Source of the DNA: Coriobacteriaceae bacterium AM100-PB1-1D-6A
GTDB taxonomy: Bacteria; Actinomycetota; Coriobacteriia; Coriobacteriales; Coriobacteriaceae
DNA: 64,000 nucleotides
Direction: 5' to 3'
Assembly (NCBI GenBank): GCA_027660625.1
Contig: JAQDNC010000008.1
Location: 39,873 to 103,872 of the forward strand
Below, piece by piece: positions 1-10,895 of the stretch. Made by a program: the position numbers and the translations under genes. A model generated the notes under the pieces. It made no database searches. It saw nothing but the letters and a program-made list of their open reading frames with translations, and was not told the origin of the DNA. How positions within the stretch are numbered: the first letter of the stretch is position 1; every line of letters begins with the position of its first letter.

Positions 1-1003
1 TCTCGTCGAGCGTATAGCCCACGGCCAGGCGAGCGGCGGCCTTGGCGATGGGGAAGCCCGTGGCCTTGGAGGCCAGCGCGGACGAACGACTCACGCGCGG
101 GTTCATCTCGATGACAATCAGGCGGCCGGTCTGGGGGTTCACGGCAAACTGCACGTTAGAGCCACCGGTCTCGACGCCGATCTTCTCCAAGATAGCGAGC
201 GAGGCGACACGCATGCGCTGATACTCAAGGTCGGAGAGGGTCTGCGCCGGCGCCACGGTGATGGAGTCACCGGTATGCACGCCCATGGGGTCGAGGTTCT
301 CGATGGAGCACACGATGATGCCGTTGCCGGCGTGGTCACGCATAACCTCCATCTCGTACTCTTTCCAACCCTCGATGGATTCCTCGACCAGCACCTCATG
401 GGCAGGCGAAAGTTCGAGACCTTGGCTCACGATGGAGACGAGCTCTTCGTGAGTATGCGCGATGCCACCACCGGCGCCGCCCAAGGTAAAGCTCGGACGC
501 AGCACGCAGGGATAGCCCACACGCTCGGCGATGGCCTCGGCGTCAGCCACGCTGTAGGCATAGCCCGAGCGCGCGACCTCCAGGCCGATCTCGGCCATGG
601 CCTCGTTAAAGAGCTTGCGGTCCTCACCGCGCTCGATGGCGGCAAGGTCACAGCCGATCATCTCGACGCCGTACTTGTCGAGTGTGCCGTCCTTTGCCAG
701 CTCGACGGCGGCATTCAGACCGGTCTGGCCGCCCAGCGTGGGCAGCAGCGCATCCGGGCGCTCCTTCTTGATCACGCGCTCGATAAATTCGGCGGTGATG
801 GGCTCGACATAGGTGCAGTCGGCCAAGCCCGGATCGGTCATGATGGTCGCCGGGTTGGAGTTGACCAGGATGACCTCAAAGCCATCCTCCTTGAGCACCT
901 TGCAGGCCTGGGCGCCGGAGTAATCGAACTCGCAGGCCTGACCGATAACGATGGGGCCCGAACCAATGACGAGGATACGCTTGATGTCGGTACGTTTAGG
1001 CAT
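1..1003 (-). CDS. carB: Carbamoyl-phosphate synthase large subunit (5' part)
   Basis: Large subunit of carbamoyl-phosphate synthase, which makes carbamoyl phosphate from bicarbonate, ATP and ammonia passed from the small subunit, for pyrimidine and arginine synthesis. Only the first 334 codons lie in the window; the gene runs off the left edge. The N-terminus begins [21 protein letters not shown], the typical start of CarB, followed by the first ATP-grasp domain with the glycine-rich loop [11 protein letters not shown] and the [17 protein letters not shown] segment. ATG at 1003 is preceded by a strong AGGAGG. carA lies about 100 bp upstream on the same strand, so carAB is probably one operon. 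Confidence 0.96.
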   Translation of the reverse strand, partial: MPKRTDIKRILVIGSGPIVIGQACEFDYSGAQACKVLKEDGFEVILVNSNPATIMTDPGLADCTYVEPITAEFIERVIKKERPDALLPTLGGQTGLNAAVELAKDGTLDKYGVEMIGCDLAAIERGEDRKLFNEAMAEIGLEVARSGYAYSVADAEAIAERVGYPCVLRPSFTLGGAGGGIAHTHEELVSIVSQGLELSPAHEVLVEESIEGWKEYEMEVMRDHAGNGIIVCSIENLDPMGVHTGDSITVAPAQTLSDLEYQRMRVASLAILEKIGVETGGSNVQFAVNPQTGRLIVIEMNPRVSRSSALASKATGFPIAKAAARLAVGYTLDE

Positions 1004-1101
1004 GTTTAAAACCTCCTAGAGAGGCTGACTCAATGTTTTGGAAAAGTCAGCGAGGGTGCAGCTGGTGCATCAGGTTGCCGTGATGCGAGGGCGCGCTGGG
1101 C

Positions 1102-2607
1102 TTATGCCCGCGCGTCCGAAGCAGAACGGCAAGATGATGTGCCAGATGCAGCCGCAGCGTCGACAGGTCCGCCGTTCGGTAGAACGGCGGAACCACTATC
1201 GGCAAAGTTCCAACCGGCAAGGCGGTCCTTGGCGGTATCGATGTCCAGGTAGTTCTCCTCGCCGTCCATGAGTCGCGTAAAGGCGGTAAAGAGATAGTGG
1301 GCATCGGTGGGGCCGGGCGAAGCCTCGGGGTGGTACTGGACCGAGAAACACGGGGCGTCGAGCAGCTGGATGCCCTCGGCGGTGCCGTCGTTGAGGTTCA
1401 CATGTGTCAGGCGAATGCGACCAAAGCGCTCGTTCATCACGACCGGCGCGACGCCGCGACGCACCCAGGCGCGCAGGTCGCCGTCGGCCGCATGCTCGGT
1501 TTCGCCGCCGGAAAGCTCCGGAATCAGTTTGCCCAGACTGGGGAACAGCAGGCCAAAGCCGTGGTTTTGCGCGGTGATCTCCACGCGACGGCTCACCAGA
1601 TTCATAACCGGCTGGTTACCGCCACGGTGACCGAATTTAAGCTTTTCCATTTGGGCGCCGCAGGCCAAGCTGATCATCTGGTGACCCAGGCAAATACCAA
1701 AGACCGGCACCTTGCCGATCAGCTGCTGCACCTGCTCGTAGGTCTCCACCACGGCATCGGGGTCGCCGGGGCCGTTGGACAAAAAGACGCCATCAGGATT
1801 CATGTCGAGCACCTGCTGGGCGGGCGTATCCCACGGCACGACGGTGAGGTCGCAGCCGGCACGGACCAGGCCCTCCAGAATACCGCGCTTCACACCGCAG
1901 TCGTAGGCGACCACTTTGTGACGGGCAGGAGCGGCAGCCACAAGCGCAAAGCCATGCGTGGCAGGCAGGTCGGCGGCCACAAACTCGTGAGGCACGGGAC
2001 AGCTCACGGTCTTGACCAGGTTCTCGCCCACCAGCGTGGGCGCTGCGTCCAGACGCTCGGCGAGCTCGTCGACGTCGAAGATCTCTGTCGAGATAATGCC
2101 CATCTTGGAACCATTGTCGCGCAGATGGCGCACCAGAGCGCGGGTGTCGACACCCTCGATAGCGACGATGCCGTGAGCGCGCAGGTACTCCGGCACGCTG
2201 ACGGCCGAGCGCCAGTTAGAAGGCGTGGCGCACATGTCGCGAACGATCATGCCGCGCATAGCCGGAGCGCTCGCAGGGCGCACGGCGTCGCCGGGGAAGG
2301 CCGACTGGACATCGGTCTCGTCGATACCGTAATTGCCGATCTGCGGATAGGTCATGGTTACAATTTGGCCAGCATAACTCGGGTCGGTCATGACCTCAAA
2401 GTAGCCCTCGAGCGAGGTGTTGAAGCAGACTTCGCCGGTCGCGGTGCCCTCGGCGCCGCATGCACGTCCATAAAAAATGGTCCCATCCTCAAGATACAGG
2501 ATACAGGGACCGCAGGTGCCCTTGCTGGTTTTGGCCAGCATACGCTGGCAAAGCTCGCTGGGCGCGAAGGTGCAGGCGGCAGCGCCCGCGGTATGGTTGT
2601 TCGCCAT
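1102..2607 (-). CDS. carA: Carbamoyl-phosphate synthase small (glutaminase) subunit
   Basis: Glutamine-hydrolysing subunit that feeds ammonia to CarB. The class I glutamine amidotransferase nucleophile is in FGICLGHQ and the His-Glu pair in QYHPEASPG; the N-terminal CPSase domain carries YPQIGNYG. I place the start at ATG 2607 (MANNHTAG) because AAGGAGAATT sits just before it; an in-frame start at 2628 lacks such a site. At 501 residues it is much longer than the usual 360-380. There is an N-terminal extension of about 35 residues, an insertion of about 45 residues between the NHGFGL and THVNLND segments, and an Ala/Ser-rich tail of about 45 residues after the amidotransferase domain. Function is clear; the role of the additions is unknown. 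Confidence 0.95.
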   Translation of the reverse strand: MANNHTAGAAACTFAPSELCQRMLAKTSKGTCGPCILYLEDGTIFYGRACGAEGTATGEVCFNTSLEGYFEVMTDPSYAGQIVTMTYPQIGNYGIDETDVQSAFPGDAVRPASAPAMRGMIVRDMCATPSNWRSAVSVPEYLRAHGIVAIEGVDTRALVRHLRDNGSKMGIISTEIFDVDELAERLDAAPTLVGENLVKTVSCPVPHEFVAADLPATHGFALVAAAPARHKVVAYDCGVKRGILEGLVRAGCDLTVVPWDTPAQQVLDMNPDGVFLSNGPGDPDAVVETYEQVQQLIGKVPVFGICLGHQMISLACGAQMEKLKFGHRGGNQPVMNLVSRRVEITAQNHGFGLLFPSLGKLIPELSGGETEHAADGDLRAWVRRGVAPVVMNERFGRIRLTHVNLNDGTAEGIQLLDAPCFSVQYHPEASPGPTDAHYLFTAFTRLMDGEENYLDIDTAKDRLAGWNFADSGSAVLPNGGPVDAAAASGTSSCRSASDARA

Positions 2608-2660
2608 AATTCTCCTTCCCGGTCTCACAGGACCGGCTTAAAGGTGTGTAGTTAGGCCTC

Positions 2661-2676
2661 GCGGTATTGTAACCGC
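2661..2676 (-). promoter_or_regulatory. Inverted repeat around a possible carA -10 element
   Basis: Upstream of carA a 5-bp inverted repeat, GCGGT and ACCGC, encloses TACAAT on the coding strand. TACAAT resembles a sigma-A -10 box, so this could be the carAB promoter with an overlapping operator or a small leader hairpin. No convincing -35 is seen 17 bp further up. The rest of the AT-rich gap to the terminator at 2769 shows nothing else I can name. Confidence 0.3.
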
Positions 2677-2768
2677 AAGCATGCCTCATGGCGTTAATTT
2701 CATCGAAATGTTTACGAAATGATAATTATGACTTTCTATGCATAATGATTATTTAATCCCCGTCCCAG

Positions 2769-2809
2769 AAAAATTATCCCGCGTGGGCTTGTGGCTCACG
2801 CGGGATAAT
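2769..2809 (-). terminator. Rho-independent terminator
   Basis: A perfect 13-bp stem (ATTATCCCGCGTG / CACGCGGGATAAT) with an 11-nt loop, followed on the minus strand by TTTTT. It lies 7 bp past the stop of the membrane-protein gene and ends the ABC exporter/membrane protein unit. Confidence 0.9.
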
Positions 2810-2815
2810 GGCCTC

Positions 2816-3781
2816 TTACTTTTGCTTGTCCTGTTCCAGCAGATCGGACGGTGAGCGATCGGGCTTGCCGCCGCGGAAAATCTCGCGGCCATGCAGACGA
2901 TGCTCCAGGTCACGTTCGGCCTTTTCCTCGTCAATCTTGGTCTGGCTCACCACCGGGTCCTCGATCAGCGACGAAACCGAGTTCACCTGTTTTTGAATGC
3001 GCTCGGCAATGGTGTCGTCCATGCTTACGATGCGCATCTTCCAGTCGATACTCGTGGCGTTGGATGAGCTCTTGGTCCACACAAACGTCAAAATGGCGCT
3101 CTGATGACCCCGCGCGGGAAACATGCCAAAGAAGGAATCGTGCTGAATGTTGCTATCCTCGTCGATATAGGCGTGAACGTTATACACCACGCGGTCGATC
3201 TTATCGTTGAGCAGCGCGTTGGTCGCAAGCGCAGCGGCCTGAATCTGCCCGTTGGACAGCAGCTCGAGCTCGTTGGCAGACGATGTGTCCAACACCGTCA
3301 CCTCGACCGTGCCCGTACGCTCATCAGCTTCATCGACGGTAAAGTCGAGCGGGAACTGCGTAAAGCCGTTACCCCACTCAAGGCCGCCCTTCAGCGCCGT
3401 CGAAACGGTATCGACTGAAACGCTCTCGGACAGGTTGGCGGTGTTCAGACGACGCATCACGCCGTAGCCAATCTGCATGCCCACGATCAGCACCAAAATA
3501 CCAATGACCACGGCCATCGCGGTCTTCGTAATGGTATGACTCACCTGCGAACCCGAAGGATCGTCCTCGGACAGCGGGTCGATATGTTTTGCCTGGCTCG
3601 CACGGTCCTCGCTGCGCAGCTGCGCTAGCGCCGCTTTGTCACCGCGCTTGGCCGCAGCCTCCTTCTCACGCATGCGCTCGGTTCGCTTTTTGGCAAGCGT
3701 GGGATCCAAGACACCGGATGCATCGATTTCGGAGAATAACTCCGTCACTTCTTCCGGAGTCAAAGGGTTCTTGTCAGCCAT
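2816..3781 (-). CDS. Single-pass membrane protein of unknown function
   Basis: I do not recognise this 321-residue protein. The first 80 residues are charged and low in hydrophobics (TPEEVTELFSEID, a run of Lys/Arg/Glu). A single transmembrane helix follows at about 87-108 (TAMAVVIGILVLIVGMQIGYGV), then an extracellular domain of about 200 residues with mixed alpha/beta composition, and a charged tail ending in DKQK. The topology suggests a cytoplasmic tail and an exported domain. It starts 20 bp after the stop of the ABC exporter and shares its terminator, so the two are probably co-transcribed; a link to export or to the envelope is inference only. Confidence 0.75.
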   Translation of the reverse strand: MADKNPLTPEEVTELFSEIDASGVLDPTLAKKRTERMREKEAAAKRGDKAALAQLRSEDRASQAKHIDPLSEDDPSGSQVSHTITKTAMAVVIGILVLIVGMQIGYGVMRRLNTANLSESVSVDTVSTALKGGLEWGNGFTQFPLDFTVDEADERTGTVEVTVLDTSSANELELLSNGQIQAAALATNALLNDKIDRVVYNVHAYIDEDSNIQHDSFFGMFPARGHQSAILTFVWTKSSSNATSIDWKMRIVSMDDTIAERIQKQVNSVSSLIEDPVVSQTKIDEEKAERDLEHRLHGREIFRGGKPDRSPSDLLEQDKQK

Positions 3782-3800
3782 AAACTTCCTGTCATATCAA

Positions 3801-5573
3801 TCAGTCGAGCTCGTGCGCACGCGCACCTTCGAACTGCATTCGATAGTAACGGGCATAGGTGCCGCCACGGGCGAGAAGCTCCTCGTGCGTGCCACGCTCC
3901 ACAACGCGACCATGCTCAACGGTCGCAATCTCATCGGCATGCTTAATGGTCGAAAGACGGTGGGCAATGATGATTGTGGTACGGCCGCGTGCCAGCTCCT
4001 CGAGTGACTCCTGCACCGCCTCCTCGCTCTCGTTATCCAAAGCACTCGTCGCCTCGTCCAAAATCAGGATCTTGGGGTTCTTGAGAAACACGCGCGCAAT
4101 GGCAACGCGTTGCTTCTGTCCGCCCGAAAGACGGCTGCCACGCTCGCCCACGACCGTGTCATAACCCTGTGGAAGCGACTCGATAAAGGCATCGATGTTG
4201 GCGCGACGGGCGGCCTCGGCGATCTCTTCTGCCGTAGCGCCCGGCTTGCCGTAGGCGATGTTCTCGCCAATCGTGCCGTCAAACAGATAGACATCCTGCT
4301 GCACCAGGCCGATGGCGCGACGCAGGCTCTGCTGCGTCACATCGCGCACGTCCTGGCCGTCGATGCTAATGGATCCGGCAGCCACGTCATAAAAGCGCGG
4401 CAGCAGCGAACAGGTCGTGGACTTGCCGCCGCCCGAAGGGCCAACCAAAGCGATGGTCTGCCCGGGCTTGATGGACAGATTCATATGGTCGATAACGGGA
4501 CGCTCTTCGGCATCGCCCTCGCCCAGCTCAACGTCCTCGTAGTTAAAGCACACGTCGTGATACTCCACGGCGCCGGCAGTCACCTGCAGATCCGTAGCGC
4601 CCGGCTTGTCCTGGATATCCGGCGCGGTCGAGAGCACCTCGTCCATGCGCTTAAAGCCGGCGATGGCCTTCTGATACGTTTCGGCCGAATTGACGAGTGT
4701 CTCGAGCGGCGTGCAGAACAGCGAAATGTAGAGTGCAAACGTCGCCATATCGACCGCCTGCAGCTGACCCTGGGCAACGAGCCAACCACCCAGCAGCACC
4801 ACGATCACGTACAGCACGCCCGAGAGCAGGCCATACGTCGCAGTATAGACGCCCATGGCGTGGTACATGTTTTCCTTGGACGAAAGGTAGCGGTCGTTAG
4901 AGGCACGGAATTTGGCGCGCTCGGTCTCCTCATTGGCAAAACTCTTGACCACGCGCATGCCCGCCAGCGAATCCTGCAGCTGCGCATTGATGCCGCTGAT
5001 CTTTTTGCGGTTGTCGCTAAAGACCTCGCGCATGCGCATGTTCTGCCAAAACATGATGACCGCAAACGCCGCCGTCACCACGGCCATGGCGAGCGCCAGC
5101 ACCGGGGCGATGGTAAAGAGGATCACAAACGAGCCGATAATCTCGATGCCGCAGATGATGATCCACTCGGGCACGTGGTGCGCCGCCTCGCAGATATCGA
5201 ACAGGTCGTTGACCACGCGGCTCATCATGTCGCCCGAGCTGTTGCGGTCAAAGTACGCAAAGCTAAAGCGCTCATACTGGTCAAACAGGTCCTCGCGCAT
5301 CTTGGACTCCATACGCGCGCCCATCACGTGACCCCAATAGCTCACAAAATAGCGGCAGGCGCAGCGGGCGGCATACATCAGCACCAAGCCCACCGCAATC
5401 ATGCCGAGCGCCTGCATAATGACAGCCTGACCCTGAGTAAAGAGCCCACCGGTCAAATTGCGCAGGATAATGGGGAACGCCAGGTCAATGGCGGCAAGCA
5501 CCAGAGCACAAACAGTATCAGCAACAAAAAGCCCCATCTGGGGCTTGTAGTAAGAAAGAAACCTCTTCAGCAT
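3801..5573 (-). CDS. ABC exporter, fused permease and ATPase (MsbA/MdlB type)
   Basis: Half-transporter that would dimerise in the membrane and drive export of an unknown substrate by ATP hydrolysis. The N-terminal half has six transmembrane segments; the C-terminal half has Walker A GPSGGGKST, Q-loop, signature LSGGQKQR, Walker B ILILDEAT and the switch histidine in IIAHRLST. I chose ATG 5573 (MLKRFLSYYKPQ) because it matches the usual family N-terminus and has AAGGTGA before it. An in-frame ATG at 5672 has a better AGGAGG and would add 33 basic residues; a hairpin lies between the two starts. Drug, lipid or peptide substrates are all possible. Confidence 0.9.
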   Translation of the reverse strand: MLKRFLSYYKPQMGLFVADTVCALVLAAIDLAFPIILRNLTGGLFTQGQAVIMQALGMIAVGLVLMYAARCACRYFVSYWGHVMGARMESKMREDLFDQYERFSFAYFDRNSSGDMMSRVVNDLFDICEAAHHVPEWIIICGIEIIGSFVILFTIAPVLALAMAVVTAAFAVIMFWQNMRMREVFSDNRKKISGINAQLQDSLAGMRVVKSFANEETERAKFRASNDRYLSSKENMYHAMGVYTATYGLLSGVLYVIVVLLGGWLVAQGQLQAVDMATFALYISLFCTPLETLVNSAETYQKAIAGFKRMDEVLSTAPDIQDKPGATDLQVTAGAVEYHDVCFNYEDVELGEGDAEERPVIDHMNLSIKPGQTIALVGPSGGGKSTTCSLLPRFYDVAAGSISIDGQDVRDVTQQSLRRAIGLVQQDVYLFDGTIGENIAYGKPGATAEEIAEAARRANIDAFIESLPQGYDTVVGERGSRLSGGQKQRVAIARVFLKNPKILILDEATSALDNESEEAVQESLEELARGRTTIIIAHRLSTIKHADEIATVEHGRVVERGTHEELLARGGTYARYYRMQFEGARAHELD

Positions 5574-5582
5574 AATCACCTT

Positions 5583-5604
5583 ACGCGGTTTTACCAAACC
5601 GCGT
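5583..5604 (-). promoter_or_regulatory. Hairpin between two possible starts of the ABC exporter gene
   Basis: Perfect 9-bp inverted repeat ACGCGGTTT / AAACCGCGT with a 4-nt loop. In the mRNA it ends 9 nt before the ATG at 5573 and borders its ribosome binding site. It lies inside the short upstream reading frame that begins at 5672, so translation of that frame could open it. Too little T follows for a terminator. Confidence 0.5.
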
Positions 5605-5757
5605 TTCGTCTCGACGCTGCAAGCGCCCCATTTAGACAATCTGGCCTTCAATCGTCGGTCGCGTATATCCATACGCTTCCCTCCTCTTTTAGACCACCTT
5701 GTCTCAAATGGAGCACTTTCGCTGACTTACACAAACCTGCGGGATCATCCCCGCTCG

Positions 5758-6453
5758 TTACAGCTCTGCCCCGCCTAGTCGGTGAGCGATACTGTCGCAG
5801 GCAAGAGCGCCCACGACGGTCTTGGCGTCTTCGATCTTGCCGTCGAGCACGGCGTCGATCAGCTCGTGCAGCGGCACCAGGTCCACGTTGACAAACTCGT
5901 CATCATCGGGGTTGGGCGCATCAAACTCCAGCTTGGTAGCCAAGTAGATGTGAATGATCTCGTCGCAAAAACCACAGGACGTGACAATCGACGTCAAAAA
6001 GCGAATGCGACCAGCCCTAAAGCCCGTCTCCTCATGCAGCTCGCGTTTGGCGCAATCGAGCGGGTCCTCGCCTGGATCGAGCTTGCCGGCGGGAATCTCG
6101 ACCGTCACACGGTCGATGGCGGTGCGGTACTGACGCACCAGCACAATCTTGCCGCTCTCGGTCAGCGCCACAACGGCCGCCGCACCCGGATGGCGAACGA
6201 TATCGCGGGCGCTGCGGCGACCGTTAGGCAGCTCAACCTCAAGACGGTGGACGTCGAGGATCTTGCCCTTCCAGGCGCACTCCTCCGAAAGAATCTTCTC
6301 GTGCAGCTCGGCATCGTGCGGGTCGTCGTCGCCCAGCACCAGCGCCGGCTCGTCAGCGACCTCGCCACCAGGTTCGCCCTCGGCGTGCCCATACATGCGG
6401 CTGTCCTCCTCGACGATCTGTGCGTCCACGAGCTCTTCGTTCTTTTCGTCCAT
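5758..6453 (-). CDS. Nudix hydrolase, ADP-ribose pyrophosphatase type
   Basis: Hydrolyses nucleoside diphosphates linked to another group, most likely ADP-ribose or ADP-sugars. The full Nudix box is present (GKLDPGEDPLDCAKRELHEE then TGF), and the segment before it (VRQYRTAIDRVTVEIPAGKL) is typical of the ADPRase/NudF group. The N-terminus carries about 50 acidic residues not usual for the family. I start at ATG 6453 (MDEKNEE); GAGAGGA lies about 9 bp upstream, whereas it is too close to the ATG at 6462. The gene follows purD on the same strand with a gap of about 20 bp, so it may be part of that unit. Confidence 0.9.
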   Translation of the reverse strand: MDEKNEELVDAQIVEEDSRMYGHAEGEPGGEVADEPALVLGDDDPHDAELHEKILSEECAWKGKILDVHRLEVELPNGRRSARDIVRHPGAAAVVALTESGKIVLVRQYRTAIDRVTVEIPAGKLDPGEDPLDCAKRELHEETGFRAGRIRFLTSIVTSCGFCDEIIHIYLATKLEFDAPNPDDDEFVNVDLVPLHELIDAVLDGKIEDAKTVVGALACDSIAHRLGGAEL

Positions 6454-6474
6454 CCGTCTCATTCCTCTCGGACT

Positions 6475-7779
6475 TTAGGCATCCCAGGCGTCGCGGCCGC
6501 GCAGCGCGCGCAGGCCGATGTCGTGACGCAGGGTCTTACCCTCAAAATCAATCTTCTCGCAGGCCTCGTAGGCAAGGTTGCGAGCGTTCTCGAACGTGTC
6601 GCCCAGAGCGGTCACGGCAAGCACGCGACCACCATTGGTCAAGAGCTGGCCGTTCACCACAGCAGTGCCCGCGTGGTACACGGTCACGTTCTCCATGGCC
6701 TCGGCATCGGTGATACCGGTGATGACCTTGCCCTTCTCGTAGCTGCCGGGATAGCCCGCGCTCGTCAGGACAACGGCCACAGCCCACTCGTCACGCCAGT
6801 CGAGCTCAATCTGATCGAGCTCGCAGTTGGCGCAGGCGAGCATGACCTCAACCAGGTCGTTCTTAAGGCGCGGCAGCACGACCTGCGTCTCGGGGTCGCC
6901 AAAGCGGGCATTGAACTCCAGCACCTTGGGGCCGGCAGGTGTGAGCATAAAGCCGCCATACAGGCAGCCGCGGTAGTCGATGCTCTCGGCAGCGAGCTCG
7001 GCCACGGTCTGCTCCATGACCTTCACCATGGTGGCGTGCTCCTCGTCGGTCACGATGGGCACCGGGCTGTAGACGCCCATGCCGCCGGTGTTGGGGCCCT
7101 TGTCGCCCTCGAGCGCGCGCTTGTGGTCCTGCGAGGTGGCCATGGGGCGCACGGTCTTGCCGTCGGTAAAGGCGAGCAGCGAGCACTCGGGGCCGGTCAG
7201 CATCTCCTCGATGACCACAGTATTGCCGGCATCGCCAAAGGTGCCGCCAAAGCACTCGCGCACGGCCTCCTCGGCCTGCTCAAGTTCGATCGCCACGATG
7301 ACGCCCTTGCCCGCGGCAAGGCCGTCGGCCTTGACGACCAGCGGGGCGCCCTGCTCGCGCACGTAGGCGAGAGCCGAAGCCTCGTCGGTGAACGAGCCGT
7401 AGGCTGCCGTCGGGATACCGGCGCGCTCCATGAGCTGCTTGGAGAACAGCTTGGAGCCCTCCATCTGGGCACCCTCGGCACCCGGGCCAAAGCAGGGAAT
7501 ACCCGCCGCGCGCACGGCGTCGGCCACGCCCGCCACGAGCGGAGCCTCGGGGCCAATTACCACGAGTCCGCATCCGTGGCTCTGCGCAAACGCCGCCACG
7601 GCCGCAGGATCGCAGTCGTCGAGAACAACGTTCTCGCCGCAGCTCGCGGTGCCGCCGTTGCCCGGCGCGATGTAGAGCTTGCCGGCGCGCGGTGATGCTG
7701 CGAGCTTAGCTGCCAAAGCATGCTCACGGCCGCCGCTGCCCAACAACAGGATGTCGATGGTTTGAGTGTCCGCCTTCAA
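6475..7779 (-). CDS. purD: Phosphoribosylamine-glycine ligase (GAR synthetase)
   Basis: Second step of purine synthesis: joins phosphoribosylamine to glycine using ATP. The protein begins with the nucleotide-binding segment [12 protein letters not shown], carries the ATP-grasp central region ([13 protein letters not shown]) and the [11 protein letters not shown] motif of PurD. The start is TTG at 7779 ([14 protein letters not shown]), set 5 bp after AGGAGG; the reading frame stays open further upstream to 7947, but that stretch has no family similarity and overlaps the purA-purD hairpins. Predicted 434 residues, normal for PurD. It lies downstream of purA on the same strand. Confidence 0.95.
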   Translation of the reverse strand: MKADTQTIDILLLGSGGREHALAAKLAASPRAGKLYIAPGNGGTASCGENVVLDDCDPAAVAAFAQSHGCGLVVIGPEAPLVAGVADAVRAAGIPCFGPGAEGAQMEGSKLFSKQLMERAGIPTAAYGSFTDEASALAYVREQGAPLVVKADGLAAGKGVIVAIELEQAEEAVRECFGGTFGDAGNTVVIEEMLTGPECSLLAFTDGKTVRPMATSQDHKRALEGDKGPNTGGMGVYSPVPIVTDEEHATMVKVMEQTVAELAAESIDYRGCLYGGFMLTPAGPKVLEFNARFGDPETQVVLPRLKNDLVEVMLACANCELDQIELDWRDEWAVAVVLTSAGYPGSYEKGKVITGITDAEAMENVTVYHAGTAVVNGQLLTNGGRVLAVTALGDTFENARNLAYEACEKIDFEGKTLRHDIGLRALRGRDAWDA

Positions 7780-7819
7780 GGGTGCCTCCTCTATGGATGA
7801 ATGGCCCGCTCCGCGCGAG

Positions 7820-7875
7820 CCCTTTGCAAGCAAATATACCCCTCGGCCGCCCGCTTGGGCTGCAAAGGGGTATAT
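7820..7875 (-). promoter_or_regulatory. Mutually exclusive hairpins between purA and purD
   Basis: Two overlapping inverted repeats. Hairpin A pairs ATATACCCCT (7866-7875) with AGGGGTATAT (7834-7843) and is followed by TTTGC, like a weak terminator. Hairpin B pairs CCCTTTGCA (7861-7869) with TGCAAAGGG (7820-7828). They share the bases at 7866-7869, so only one can form at a time. This could be terminator/antiterminator control of read-through from purA to purD; it could also be a simple terminator. Confidence 0.5.
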
Positions 7876-7897
7876 CGCAATAACCAAATAGTCCCGA

Positions 7898-9193
<1,296 letters not shown>

Positions 9194-9277
9194 TTACATT
9201 CATGGACTGTCTACGCGCCACGCCGGCACGCAGAAGCACAAAACATTCCCAGTATACCCGTGCAACGGGCGCCTGTC

Positions 9278-10669
9278 CTACTCCTCGGCATGTGCCCCAT
9301 CAAGCTCATAGAACTTGGTGGATGCCGGCAGGAACATCAGGTCGACGTCGCCGATCGGGCCCGAACGGTTCTTGGCCACGACGATACGCGTAACGCCCTC
9401 GTCGGGTCGATCGTCGCGCGAGGCTTCGGCCTCGTCGGCGGAGCGGTCCAAGAACATAACGATATCGGCGTCCTGCTCGATGGAGCCCGATTCACGAAGG
9501 TCGGAAAGCTGCGGGCGCTTGCCGGTACGGGATTCGACCTGACGCGAGAGCTGCGACAGCGCGATGAGCGGGATCTTGAGTTCCTTGGCCATGATCTTCA
9601 GACCACGCGACATCTCGGAGACCTCGACGGTACGGCTCTCGGAGCGGCGTCCCGGCGGAGGACTCACCAGCTGCAGGTAGTCCAGGATGATGATGGCCTT
9701 CTCCTTGTTGTGGAGCATGCGGCGGCTCTTGGCGCGAATCTCGGTCACTGTGGTGCCGGGCGTATCGTCAATCAGAATATCGAGCTTGGACAAGGTCTGC
9801 GTGGCCTCGTTGATATTTGCCCACTGCTCGGGGCTAATGCGGCCCATGCGGAAGTCACTGATCGAAATCATGGCGTAGGCGCAAATCAGACGCTGGGCAA
9901 TTTCCTTGCCCGACATCTCCAGCGAGAAGAAGCCGACGGTATAACCGGCCGCGGCAGCGTTGAGCGCCAGATTCAGGGCGAACGACGTCTTACCCACAGC
10001 AGGGCGGGCGCCGATGATGATGAGCTGGCCCTCGCGAAAACCCATGAGCATGCGGTCGAGCGACGGGAAGCCCGTGGGCACGCCCGCAGCCTGGCCGCCT
10101 GCCTGGCACACTTCCTCGGCCTCGTTATAGGCCTCGACCATAAACTCGGTCAGCGTCTTGTAGCTCGACTTGACCTCGCGCGCCGTGACCTTGAGCAACT
10201 TGCTCTCGGCCAGCTCCACGACCTCTTTGGTATCGGTGGGAGCGTTATAGGCCAGCGCGTTGATCTCGTTGGTGGCGCCGATCAGCTCACGCAGCATCGA
10301 ATCGCGGCGAACGATAGCGGCATGGTGCTGCCAGTTGACGAGCGACAGGGTCTGACCCATCAACTCCAAAATGTAGGCCTCGCCGCCCACGGCATCAAGC
10401 TTGTTGATGCTTCGCAGGTAATCGATCAGCGAGATGGAGTCGATGGGAATGCGGCTGTTGTACATATCGACCATCGCGGTATAGATGGTCTTATGAATGG
10501 GCCGGTAGAAGTCATCGGGCTGCAGCTCGACCTGGGCCTCTTCGACTACCTCGGGCGATAGCAGCATAGCGGCCAGTACATTGGCCTCTGCATCTTGGTT
10601 TTGGGGAAGACCCAACTTTGAGCCGCGGTCCTCAACCGTCAGCCCGGTCTCCCTATCGTCGTATGCCAT
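9278..10669 (-). CDS. dnaB: Replicative DNA helicase
   Basis: Hexameric helicase that unwinds DNA at the fork. The N-terminal primase-interacting domain (LPQNQDAEANVLAAMLLSPE) and the RecA-like motor are both present, with Walker A GARPAVGKTS, Walker B IILDYLQL and the SRQVESR arginine segment. I start at ATG 10669 (MAYDDRE), 5 bp after GAGGA; ATGs at 10675 and 10681 are possible but less well placed. It lies beyond the terminator of the ssb operon, so it has its own promoter in the gap 10670-10830, where I cannot pick one out. A DciA-like candidate loader is encoded at 24.8 kb. Confidence 0.96.
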   Translation of the reverse strand: MAYDDRETGLTVEDRGSKLGLPQNQDAEANVLAAMLLSPEVVEEAQVELQPDDFYRPIHKTIYTAMVDMYNSRIPIDSISLIDYLRSINKLDAVGGEAYILELMGQTLSLVNWQHHAAIVRRDSMLRELIGATNEINALAYNAPTDTKEVVELAESKLLKVTAREVKSSYKTLTEFMVEAYNEAEEVCQAGGQAAGVPTGFPSLDRMLMGFREGQLIIIGARPAVGKTSFALNLALNAAAAGYTVGFFSLEMSGKEIAQRLICAYAMISISDFRMGRISPEQWANINEATQTLSKLDILIDDTPGTTVTEIRAKSRRMLHNKEKAIIILDYLQLVSPPPGRRSESRTVEVSEMSRGLKIMAKELKIPLIALSQLSRQVESRTGKRPQLSDLRESGSIEQDADIVMFLDRSADEAEASRDDRPDEGVTRIVVAKNRSGPIGDVDLMFLPASTKFYELDGAHAEE

Positions 10670-10829
10670 GAGCATCCTCATTCATATCGCTTGCGAGCAT
10701 CCATAGTATCAGCCACGGTCCCAAAACGCGCCGCGCGCCGCCAATCATCACCGAACCAAACGGATGAACGGTCCTGTGTATAGGACTTCGACGCAGCGTC
10801 CACCATGACACTCACTCAGCGCAAATAAA

Positions 10830-10864
10830 ACAAAAGGGCGCCCTGGTTTCCCAGAGCGCCCTTC
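10830..10864 (-). terminator. Terminator of the rpsF-ssb-rpsR-rplI operon
   Basis: GC-rich inverted repeat with arms AAGGGCGC and GCGCCCTT, followed on the minus strand by TTTTGTTTTATTT. It sits just after the rplI stop codon. Confidence 0.85.
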
Positions 10865-10895
10865 TTAGAACAAGATTGTTGCGTTGCAGCAAATG

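Noticed and set aside
5739..5757. GCGGG/CCCGC hairpin after the Nudix gene
   Set aside because: Short stem and no T-run; not enough for a terminator.
4110..7695. Two long plus-strand frames (593 and 637 codons) opposite the ABC, Nudix and purD genes
   Set aside because: They cross gene borders and mirror the codon pattern of the real genes.
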